DNA of 5,770 bases, taken from positions 1-5,770 of the forward strand of contig JAJFIN010000193.1 of assembly GCA_021774955.1 (NCBI GenBank). Direction: 5' to 3'. Positions 1-5,770 of the stretch are shown in pieces; the stretch's first letter is position 1; every line of letters starts with the position of its first letter. A model generated the notes under the pieces. The model was given only the letters and a program-made list of their open reading frames with translations. It ran no database searches and was not told where the DNA came from. The position numbers and the translations under genes were made by a program. Origin of the DNA: Alphaproteobacteria bacterium (GTDB taxonomy: Bacteria > Pseudomonadota > Alphaproteobacteria > M2410).

Positions 1-61
1 GCTCCCAGGCTATCTAACTTTTCGGATTTTAATTTTCGTTCACGTATGAGGAGGATCTCAC

Positions 62-605
62 ATGTCGCACATTGGTAGTAATTTTTATATCCTAACCGGT
101 GGTCCCGGTTCGGGAAAGACAACAATTATTGACGAACTCACATTGCGTGGGTTTGGGACGGTCGTCGAAGTAGGTCGACAAATTATAAAAGAACAAACCG
201 AGATAGGCGGCAATGCACTTCATACCGGCGATCAAGCGAAGTATCGAGACCTTATGCTCTCGCGGTCCGTGGAGACATATGATCAAGTCCACGAGCGCGA
301 GGCCCCTGTGTTCTTCGACCATGGTATCCCGGATCTTGTTGGCTATAGCCATTTAGTTACCCGCGTCGGTCATGGAAGCTGTCGAGAAATACCGGTATAA
401 CGCGCGCATATTTATGTTCCCGACTTGGCCCGAGATTTATCAACATGAAGAAGAGCGGAAGCAGGGGTTTGACGAGGCAGTGCGCACCTATGAGGCGATG
501 GTCATTGCTTACCAAGAATGCGGGTATCAAGGCGTCGAAGTTCCCAAAACATCAGTCTCTGAGCGCGCTGACTTCATCGTGGAATTCTCAGATTCCCCCG
601 CATAA
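62..605 (+). pseudogene. Frameshifted AAA-type P-loop ATPase (AAA_28-like), broken or mis-sequenced
   Basis: The first part (62 to about 358) encodes a small NTPase with a Walker A motif, GGPGSGKT, at residues 13-20 and a VFFDHGIPD segment at residues 83-91. The continuation is in the next frame: from about 357 that frame reads LPASV, then MEAVEKYRYN and a WPEIY...ERKQGFDEAVRTYEAM block ending at the TAA at 603-605. Both pieces match consecutive parts of one family of single-domain predicted ATPases of about 180 residues. The rejoined product would be about 181 residues, so one gene with a frame change (one extra base, or two, five or eight missing) is the best reading. Left alone, frame one stops at about residue 112 after an unrelated tail. 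The start is well supported by AGGAGGA at 49-55, six bases before the ATG. An internal ATG at 372 has no Shine-Dalgarno, so separate translation of the second part is unlikely. The family's usual Arg in FFDRG appears as His87. The cellular role of the family is not well defined. It is unclear whether the frameshift is biological or a sequencing error. Confidence 0.8.
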
Positions 606-649
606 CAAGACATAGGCCAGGTGCCGTCAGAAGAGGTTGATCTGAGCGA

Positions 650-665
650 CAAGGTGTGTACCTTG
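650..665. promoter_or_regulatory. Interrupted palindrome upstream of BVMO gene, possible operator
   Basis: CAAGGT-GTGT-ACCTTG has perfect 6-bp arms around a 4-base centre and lies 75 bp before the start at 741. No U-tract follows, so it does not look like an intrinsic terminator for the upstream ATPase gene. A weak sigma70-like pair, TTGGTC (663-668), 17 bases, TCGAAT (686-691), would place its -35 on the right arm, a position where a dimeric repressor could block transcription. This is inference: the promoter match is poor and a 6-bp inverted repeat can occur by chance. No regulator gene is visible in the window. Confidence 0.25.
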
Positions 666-740
666 GTCTCTACAAAAGAAAAAAGTCGAATGACTTAAAC
701 AAACACCGGGACAAACCCAGGGAATATAGGGAGATATCTC

Positions 741-2591
741 ATGACGAGCCAGTCACAAGACGGGGGCAGTGCAAACGCGAGTGCAGCAGGAAGTTCAAAG
801 CCTGCTGATCTCGGCTTCGATCCCGACGCTCTACGCTCAAAATATCACCAAGAACGCGACAAGCGCCTTCGCGATGAAGGTAACGCGCAATATGTCGAAG
901 TCAAAGGCGGGTTCGCGCACTACGTAGAAGATCCCTACATAGACAAAGAGATCACGCGTGATCCGCTCACGGACGAGGTTGATGTTGTTATCATTGGTGG
1001 CGGCTTCGGCGGACTTCTTGCGGGTGCCCGGTTACGAGAAGCGGGCATTAAAGATATCCGCATGATTGAAAAGGGCGGCGACTTTGGCGGTACCTGGTAT
1101 TGGAACCGCTATCCCGGTGCGGCCTGTGACATTGAATCTTATGTCTACCTGCCTTTGCTCGAAGAGCTCGGCTATATGCCGGAAATGAAATATTCGGTTG
1201 GCAAAGAAATTTTGGAATACAGCCAAAAGATTGCCAAGAAGTATAACCTCTACGACGATGTTTGCTTTCAAACCGAAGTCACCGAAATGCGTTGGGACGA
1301 AACCATTAGCAGATGGATCATTTCGACCAACAAAGGTGACAAAATGAAAGCACGTTTTGTTGCCATGTCGAACGGCCCGCTCAATCGCCCTAAACTACCG
1401 GGCATTCCTGGCATCGACACATTCAAAGGCCACACCTTTCATACCAGCCGTTGGGATTATGGTTACACCGGCGGCAGTGCCGAAGGGGGCTTGACCGGCC
1501 TCAAAGGCAAGCGTGTCGGTATCATAGGTACAGGGGCCACGGCCGTGCAATGTGTGCCTCATCTCGGCGAATGGGCCAAAGAGCTTTATGTGTTTCAACG
1601 CACACCGTCGTCGATCGATGTAAGAAATGATCGCCCAACCGATGAGAAATGGGCTGAAAGTCTCGAACCCGGTTGGCATCAATACCGGATGGACAATTTT
1701 AATACGCTGGTCTCCGGCGGCATTGCCGAGGAAGATCTTGTTAATGACGGCTGGACCGATATCATCCGCAACCTGCTCTTTATGGTTCAGTCAGAAGAAA
1801 ACACGGACCTATCACCGGAAGCACTCAGTCAAAAGATGGAACTTGCTGACTTCCAAAAGATGGAACAGATCAGAGGCCGCGTCGACCAAATTGTCAAAAA
1901 CAAAGACGCTGCTGAGGCGCTAAAGCCTTATTATCGTCAATTCTGCAAACGCCCCTGTTTTCACGATGATTATCTGCCGACTTTCAATCGACCCAATGTC
2001 ACCTTGGTGAATACCGATGGGCGGGGTGTTGACGATGTCACTGAAAAGGGTGTCGTCGTTGACGGCAAAGAATATGAGGTGGATTGCCTGATTTTCGCAA
2101 CTGGCTTTGAAGTTGGCACTGAGTTTACCCGTCGTTCCGGCTATGAGCTTTATGGCAGGGGCGGTCAGTCTCTAACCGAGAAATGGGCAGACGGCGTTCG
2201 AACCCTTCACGGCATGCATGCTCACGGGTTTCCCAATTGCTTCATTGTTGGTGGGAATTTCCAAGCCGCCTTTACCGCCAACTATCCACATGCGCTCAAT
2301 GAGCACAGCAAGCATATCGCATACATCATCAAGCGTTGCGTCGATAGTAATACCCGCGTAGTCGAAGCTTCAGAGGAAGCAGAGGCGGATTGGGTCGAGA
2401 CCGTCGTCAAGCTGGCCCGCACCAACGAAAAGTTTCTCGCTGATTGCACACCGGGCTATTACAACAACGAAGGTAAACCACAGGCAAGAAGCTTAAAGAA
2501 TACTTTCTATGGCGGCGGCCCGGTCGCTTTTTTTGAGCTTCTCGATAAGTGGCGTGACGAAGGCGAGCTAAAAGGAATGGAATTGAGTTAG
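741..2591 (+). CDS. Type I Baeyer-Villiger monooxygenase, long form (616 aa)
   Basis: This is an FAD- and NADPH-dependent flavoprotein monooxygenase that would convert a ketone to an ester or lactone using O2, probably in the cytosol, since no signal peptide or membrane segment is seen. The FAD Rossmann motif GGGFGG is at residues 86-91, followed by GGTWYWNRYPG at 116-126. The BVMO fingerprint FxGxxxHxxxWD is complete at 228-239 (F228, G230, H234, W238, D239). The NADPH Rossmann motif GTGATA is at 263-268 and a late FATGF motif at 452-456. By motif alignment from memory, D130 and K403-R404 sit where the active-site Asp and Lys-Arg of phenylacetone monooxygenase lie. About 80 residues precede the FAD motif, more than in the 540-residue enzymes. 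The FHTSRWDY and C-terminal GGGPVAFFELL segments resemble the longer BVMOs related to polycyclic ketone monooxygenase. The start is supported by AGGGAG at 728-733, seven bases upstream. The gene converges on the thiolase gene. The substrate is unknown, with bulky or cyclic ketones an inference. Confidence 0.93.
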   Translation: MTSQSQDGGSANASAAGSSKPADLGFDPDALRSKYHQERDKRLRDEGNAQYVEVKGGFAHYVEDPYIDKEITRDPLTDEVDVVIIGGGFGGLLAGARLREAGIKDIRMIEKGGDFGGTWYWNRYPGAACDIESYVYLPLLEELGYMPEMKYSVGKEILEYSQKIAKKYNLYDDVCFQTEVTEMRWDETISRWIISTNKGDKMKARFVAMSNGPLNRPKLPGIPGIDTFKGHTFHTSRWDYGYTGGSAEGGLTGLKGKRVGIIGTGATAVQCVPHLGEWAKELYVFQRTPSSIDVRNDRPTDEKWAESLEPGWHQYRMDNFNTLVSGGIAEEDLVNDGWTDIIRNLLFMVQSEENTDLSPEALSQKMELADFQKMEQIRGRVDQIVKNKDAAEALKPYYRQFCKRPCFHDDYLPTFNRPNVTLVNTDGRGVDDVTEKGVVVDGKEYEVDCLIFATGFEVGTEFTRRSGYELYGRGGQSLTEKWADGVRTLHGMHAHGFPNCFIVGGNFQAAFTANYPHALNEHSKHIAYIIKRCVDSNTRVVEASEEAEADWVETVVKLARTNEKFLADCTPGYYNNEGKPQARSLKNTFYGGGPVAFFELLDKWRDEGELKGMELS

Positions 2592-2604
2592 TGTAGTTGC
2601 ACAT

Positions 2605-2633
2605 AAAAAAGGTCGGTGATTTCTCACCGACCT
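2605..2633 (-). terminator. Rho-independent terminator between convergent genes, oriented for the thiolase
   Basis: A perfect 10-bp stem (AGGTCGGTGA at 2610-2619 with TCACCGACCT at 2624-2633) closes a 4-base loop. The A-run at 2605-2610 becomes a six-base U-tract when read on the minus strand, directly after the stem, about 30 bp beyond the thiolase stop. On the plus strand the hairpin is followed by AACTAATTC, with no U-tract, so it would stop the BVMO transcript less efficiently, although it may still protect its 3' end. Confidence 0.92.
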
Positions 2634-2660
2634 AACTAATTCAACATATCTGTATCTTAA

Positions 2661-3842
2661 TCAGTGCACGATCTCGAACAGACCGGCGGCACCCATGCCA
2701 CCACCGATGCACATGGTCACAACACCATATTTTGCTTTGCGGCGACGGCCTTCGATCAGGATGTGCCCAGTCATGCGTGAACCGGACATACCGAATGGAT
2801 GACCGATAGAAATAGAGCCACCATTGACGTTTAGCTTTTCTTGCGGAATGCCAAGCGTGTCGCGGCTGTAAAGCACTTGGCTCGCAAAAGCTTCGTTCAG
2901 CTCCCACAGATCAATGTCGTCCATGGTAAGACCCGTTGCTTTGAGGAGTTTCGGCACCGCGTAAACGGGACCAATGCCCATTTCATCGGGCTCACAGCCA
3001 CCAACAGCAAAGCCGCGGAAAATGCCCATAACATCGAGGCCGCGTTTTTCTGCTTCTTTGCGTTCCATAACGACTTGAGCGGACGAGCCATCGGAAAGCT
3101 GAGAAGCGTTCCCGGCAGTAATCCATTTGTCTTCGCCCATGATTGGTTTAAGACCGGCGAGCCCTTCAAGGGTCGTACTCGGACGATTGCAATCGTCACG
3201 ATCGGCCACCGCTTCATGCTCGGTTGTTTCACCGGTCTCTTTGTTCTTCATGACCATGGTGGTTTTCATAGGCACGATTTCATCGTCAAAATAACCGGCC
3301 TCTTGTCCCGCATGGGTGCGCTGCTGGCTCATCAATGAATATTCGTCTTGGGCTTCGCGTGAAATGTTGTAGCGCTCAGCAACGATGTCGGCGGTCTTGA
3401 TCATTGGAAACCAAAGGCCAGGATATTTTTCAAACAGCTCAGGCTCGACGGTTTCTTTTGGATTGCTTGTGGCCGGCAGTGAAATGGATTCCACACCTCC
3501 AGCGACCATAACATCGACACCTTCAGCAATAACCCGGCCAGCAGCCATAGCAATTGCTTGAAGGCCAGAGGAACAGAACCGGTTGATGGTCGTGCCTGAG
3601 GTCGTCACGGGACAACCCGCAGATAAGGCGGCGTTGCGAGCAACATTCATACCTGTCGTACCGGCACAAGCCGCATTACCCAGAATGACATCGTCGACCT
3701 CGGCCGGATCTAATTTAGCTCGACCAATGGCGTGCTCGATTGAATGCGCTGCCAGCTTGATACCATGCGTATTGTTGAAAGCGCCACGGGCCGCCTTAGT
3801 TAGGGCGGTGCGGGCGGTTGAGACGATGACTGCTTCTCTCAT
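2661..3842 (-). CDS. Acetyl-CoA acyltransferase (thiolase), 393 aa
   Basis: This thiolase-superfamily enzyme would carry out CoA-dependent cleavage of 3-ketoacyl-CoA to acetyl-CoA and a shortened acyl-CoA, or the reverse Claisen condensation, in the cytosol. All catalytic elements are present. The nucleophilic Cys90 lies in NRFCSSGLQA (87-96), NEAFA is at 316-320, His348 lies in GHPFGMSGSR (347-356), and the second catalytic Cys378 lies in the Gly-rich CIGGGMGAAG (378-387). The length matches the usual 390-400 residues and the N-terminus (MREAVIVSTARTAL) is typical of complete thiolases. The ATG at 3842-3840 follows AAGGGAAG (3847-3854 on the minus strand); the stop is TGA. The gene is divergent from the second BVMO and convergent with the first, with its own terminator. 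The GHPFGMSG form suggests a beta-oxidation-type acyltransferase rather than a dedicated biosynthetic acetoacetyl-CoA thiolase, but chain-length preference cannot be read from the sequence. Placement between two BVMO genes fits ketone or lipid catabolism. Confidence 0.95.
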   Translation of the reverse strand: MREAVIVSTARTALTKAARGAFNNTHGIKLAAHSIEHAIGRAKLDPAEVDDVILGNAACAGTTGMNVARNAALSAGCPVTTSGTTINRFCSSGLQAIAMAAGRVIAEGVDVMVAGGVESISLPATSNPKETVEPELFEKYPGLWFPMIKTADIVAERYNISREAQDEYSLMSQQRTHAGQEAGYFDDEIVPMKTTMVMKNKETGETTEHEAVADRDDCNRPSTTLEGLAGLKPIMGEDKWITAGNASQLSDGSSAQVVMERKEAEKRGLDVMGIFRGFAVGGCEPDEMGIGPVYAVPKLLKATGLTMDDIDLWELNEAFASQVLYSRDTLGIPQEKLNVNGGSISIGHPFGMSGSRMTGHILIEGRRRKAKYGVVTMCIGGGMGAAGLFEIVH

Positions 3843-3967
3843 TGTTCTTCCCTTGATTTAGGTTGGGTTTCTTTTGGTTTTTAATTGTAACCCCAGCAGA
3901 CTATCCGGCTCGGGTTCGGCTTGCCAGTCAGAATTCAAGAGCTTGTGCGTTTTGCATCTTCATTGGT

Positions 3968-3973
3968 AAGGAG
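3968..3973 (+). promoter_or_regulatory. Strong Shine-Dalgarno for the leader ORF
   Basis: AAGGAG lies nine bases before the ATG at 3983. It is the best ribosome-binding site in the 3843-4045 gap. The start candidates of the downstream BVMO (4045, 4051, 4054) have only weak sites such as GGATGG at 4033-4038, so this site is probably where ribosomes load on the transcript. No confident -35/-10 pair was found in the gap on either strand. Confidence 0.55.
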
Positions 3974-3982
3974 CCTTTTCAT

Positions 3983-4054
3983 ATGACAAAAAGTCAGTTA
4001 ACATCAGAGAAGAGAAGAGGTCCAGGGCAAATGGATGGATCACAATGGATATGA
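3983..4054 (+). CDS. Short leader ORF (23 codons) overlapping the start of the second BVMO
   Basis: This ATG-initiated ORF begins MTKSQLTSEKRRGPG and ends DGSQWI with a TGA at 4052-4054. It has a good Shine-Dalgarno (AAGGAG, nine bases upstream). Its stop overlaps a BVMO in-frame ATG at 4051 as ATGA, the classic arrangement for translational coupling, and it also spans the earlier BVMO ATG at 4045. The peptide is hydrophilic and basic in the middle, with no recognisable domain, so any role would more likely lie in its translation than in its product. A second explanation is that it is the true N-terminus of the BVMO, separated by a small indel: the BVMO frame is itself open from 3970 but has no ATG, GTG or TTG before 4045. 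Whether it is translated is unproven. Confidence 0.35.
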   Translation: MTKSQLTSEKRRGPGQMDGSQWI

Positions 4055-5574
4055 TGAAGGAACCCGAGGCGGGTTGGGCGATTGAAGGACGGGACCCGCG
4101 TATAGCCGTCATTGGCGCTGGCATGTCGGGTATTTGTGCTGTCATCAAGCTGCGCAAAGCAGGTTATCGAGACATCACGGTCTACGAGAAGGCTGATAAA
4201 GTTGGTGGCACCTGGCGGGAAAATACCTATCCGGGATTATCCTGCGATGTGCCATCCCATTGGTACTCGTTTTCCTTTGAGCCCAATCCAAATTGGTCAC
4301 ATCGGTTTTCCTACGGCGCTGAGATCCAAGCCTATATGGAACATGTGGCGGAGAAGTATGACGTCAACAGAATAGTTCAGTTTAACAATCCGGTTGAGGA
4401 ATTAACTTATGAAGGACCTCATTGGCGGTTGAAACCAAAACAGGGTGATGAAGAGATCTACGATATCGTGATCGCCGCAACAGGAATTCTCCATCATCCT
4501 TCCATTCCAGATATTCCTGGCCTCGACTGTTTTGAAGGTAACAGGTTTCATTCCGCTCAGTGGGATCACTCCGTCGATTTAACCGGCAAGCGCGTCGGCA
4601 TCATTGGGACCGGATCGACGGCCAGTCAAATCATCGGTGCGATTGCTGAGAAGGTGGGACATCTATCGGTGTTCCAACGTACCCCGCAATGGATGACACC
4701 GCTGGCGCAAAAGGAATATTCGAAACCCTTTCAAGCGCTCATGCGGGTATTTCCGTTTATATCTCGCGCCCTTTACTACTACTACTACAAAACGATGGAG
4801 CGCACATTTTGCGAGGCCACTGTCGGCAACAAAAAGATGCAAGAGGCGGTCAGCGAGGCCTGTCAGAAAAACCTGGATGAGAACGTTCCCGATCCTGAGC
4901 TGCGAAAAAAATTAACGCCTGATTATCAAGCCGCTTGTAAACGCCTCATTCTATGCTCAGATTTTTATCCCGCCATGTGCCGCGACAATGTCGATCTTGT
5001 GACCGAGAAGATTGAGCGAATTGAACCAACAGGCGTGCAGGACAAAGAAGGTACGTTGCATGAGCTTGATATCTTGGTTTTGGCAACCGGATTTAAGGTC
5101 GGTGATTTCATCCTGCCAACAAAGGTCTTTGGCGAAAACAAAGTCGAGCTAAAGGATTTCTGGGACGACGCCCCGCGGGCGCACCGCGCCATGAGCGTTC
5201 CCGGTTTTCCAAATTTCTGGATGCTTGAAGGTCCCACTGGCCCAGTCGGCAACCTGTCTCTGATTCTGATCACCGAAACGCAGATGGACTACTTGGTCCA
5301 ATGTTTGGATGAGATGAAACACCAGAAGCTTGTCGCCATGGCGCCTAAGAAAGAGGCCTATGAAGGTTACAATGACGCTATGAGCAGGGCGATCGGCAAC
5401 ACTGTCTGGGTCACTGGCGGCTGCGATTCTTGGTATATCGACAAGACCGGAACGCCGAATCTTTATCCATGGGCGCCGCGCCAATTCCGCCAAGAGATGA
5501 AAAGACCGGATTTTTCTGAATATCGTTTGATCAAAGACATTCCTCAGCAAGCAAGAGCGGAAGCTGCGGAGTAA
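4045..5574 (+). CDS. Flavin-containing / Baeyer-Villiger monooxygenase, short form (509 aa)
   Basis: This is a second NAD(P)H- and FAD-dependent monooxygenase, likely a type I BVMO acting on a ketone in the cytosol. Its FAD motif GAGMSG is at residues 24-29, followed by GGTWRENTYPG at 54-64. The BVMO fingerprint is complete at 163-174 (F163, G165, H169, W173, D174). The second Rossmann motif GTGSTA is at 188-193 and LATGF at 346-350. D68 and K299-R300 occupy the positions expected for the active-site Asp and Lys-Arg pair. It lacks the N-terminal extension of the first BVMO and ends differently (CDSWYIDKTG at 460-469, then a PWAPRQF segment), so it belongs to another subgroup, one with many members in actinobacteria and proteobacteria. 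The start could be 4045, 4051 or 4054; 4045 gives the longest product and 4051 forms an ATGA overlap with the upstream short ORF. The sites before these starts are weak. Five consecutive Tyr (244-248) are coded by five TAC codons. The substrate is unknown. Confidence 0.92.
   Translation: MDMMKEPEAGWAIEGRDPRIAVIGAGMSGICAVIKLRKAGYRDITVYEKADKVGGTWRENTYPGLSCDVPSHWYSFSFEPNPNWSHRFSYGAEIQAYMEHVAEKYDVNRIVQFNNPVEELTYEGPHWRLKPKQGDEEIYDIVIAATGILHHPSIPDIPGLDCFEGNRFHSAQWDHSVDLTGKRVGIIGTGSTASQIIGAIAEKVGHLSVFQRTPQWMTPLAQKEYSKPFQALMRVFPFISRALYYYYYKTMERTFCEATVGNKKMQEAVSEACQKNLDENVPDPELRKKLTPDYQAACKRLILCSDFYPAMCRDNVDLVTEKIERIEPTGVQDKEGTLHELDILVLATGFKVGDFILPTKVFGENKVELKDFWDDAPRAHRAMSVPGFPNFWMLEGPTGPVGNLSLILITETQMDYLVQCLDEMKHQKLVAMAPKKEAYEGYNDAMSRAIGNTVWVTGGCDSWYIDKTGTPNLYPWAPRQFRQEMKRPDFSEYRLIKDIPQQARAEAAE
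4774..4788 (+). repeat. (TAC)5 trinucleotide repeat inside the second BVMO
   Basis: Five identical TAC codons in a row encode Tyr244-Tyr248 in the helical insert after the second nucleotide-binding motif. Length changes here would be in frame, adding or removing Tyr without breaking the protein. It is short, and no variation can be judged from one sequence. Confidence 0.6.
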
Positions 5575-5591
5575 GCAGAAAATTCATTTTA

Positions 5592-5770
5592 TCAACTGTG
5601 TTCCAACGACTTATACCCAGGCGCCTCAAACCGCGGTGTGCAAAGACATAAAAATACTAAGTCTTCCTCCCCGATATTCTCTATCTGTTGGGGGTGGTCC
5701 TTGGGGATCTCGACACAATCACCCGGCCCAACTTCAACAGGCGAGGATTGGTTGTTGTCAGTAAGCAGTC
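5592..5770 (-). CDS. Small cupin-domain protein, C-terminal part (5' end outside window)
   Basis: Reading the minus strand from the window edge gives 58 codons ending in TGA (5594-5592). The segment VEVGPGDCVEIPKDHPQQ followed by IENIGEEDLVFLC is the second cupin motif and the following beta strands, and the tail TPRFEAPGY is common at the end of small single-domain cupins of roughly 110-130 residues. The usual metal-binding His after the Pro of motif 2 appears as Gln (PQQIEN), although a His lies two residues earlier. Metal binding and function are therefore uncertain. The gene converges on the second BVMO with only 17 bp between stops and no visible hairpin there. The start and the first cupin motif lie beyond the window, so no substrate is proposed. 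Confidence 0.75.
   Translation of the reverse strand, partial: LLTDNNQSSPVEVGPGDCVEIPKDHPQQIENIGEEDLVFLCLCTPRFEAPGYKSLEHS

Noticed and set aside
1..61. Promoter for the ATPase gene
   Set aside because: The segment is AT-rich but no convincing -35/-10 pair with proper spacing was found; only the Shine-Dalgarno at 49-55 is supported.
353..372. Programmed +1 ribosomal frameshift joining the two ATPase halves
   Set aside because: No recognised slippery sequence, upstream stimulatory Shine-Dalgarno or rare-codon stop context is visible at the join, and several residues seem to be missing compared with the family, which fits an indel better.
683..696. Small hairpin AAGTC-GAAT-GACTT
   Set aside because: The stem is only 5 bp and AT-rich with no U-tract, so it is too weak to call a terminator or operator.
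1627..1923. 98-codon plus-strand ORF within the first BVMO in another frame
   Set aside because: It is fully contained in the BVMO coding region, has no domain and no plausible start signal.
2841..3338. 165-codon ORF on the plus strand inside the thiolase gene
   Set aside because: It is antisense to a complete thiolase with all catalytic residues; the translation has no recognisable domain and no good ribosome-binding site.
3863..3982. Upstream extension of the leader ORF to a TTG start
   Set aside because: The TTG has no Shine-Dalgarno; the ATG at 3983 with AAGGAG upstream is a much better start.
5149..5550. 133-codon ORF on the minus strand inside the second BVMO
   Set aside because: It lies opposite conserved C-terminal BVMO sequence and resembles no known family; it is a reading-frame shadow.

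Overview
The window looks like an ordinary chromosomal segment of a Gram-negative, probably proteobacterial, organism. That reading rests on protein style (a FadA-like thiolase, two class A flavoprotein monooxygenases, a small ATPase common in Proteobacteria), on clear Shine-Dalgarno sites and on a base composition near 50% GC by eye. The species cannot be named from the sequence. No rRNA, tRNA, CRISPR array, insertion sequence or phage gene was seen.

Layout from left to right: (1) 62-605 +, a small P-loop ATPase gene whose reading frame is broken near 353-362; (2) 606-740, a short gap with a 16-bp interrupted palindrome; (3) 741-2591 +, a long type I Baeyer-Villiger monooxygenase (BVMO) with an N-terminal extension; (4) 2605-2633, a strong hairpin terminator between convergent genes, with its U-tract facing the minus strand; (5) 2661-3842 -, an acetyl-CoA acyltransferase (thiolase); (6) 3843-4044, a divergent gap holding a 23-codon ORF with the best ribosome-binding site in the area; (7) 4045-5574 +, a second, shorter BVMO of a different subgroup, whose start overlaps the small ORF; (8) 5592-5770 -, the C-terminal end of a small cupin protein that runs out of the window.

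The shared theme is ketone and acyl-CoA catabolism. BVMOs insert oxygen next to a carbonyl to give esters or lactones. After hydrolysis and activation to CoA esters, the chains are shortened by beta-oxidation, whose last step is thiolysis. The arrangement fits breakdown of a cyclic, terpenoid, steroid-like or long-chain ketone, but the substrate cannot be read from the sequence and the genes are not in one operon (strand order + + - + -).

No convincing new multi-gene system was found. The points most worth checking are the frameshifted ATPase, the leader ORF apparently coupled to the second BVMO, and the palindrome in front of the first BVMO.
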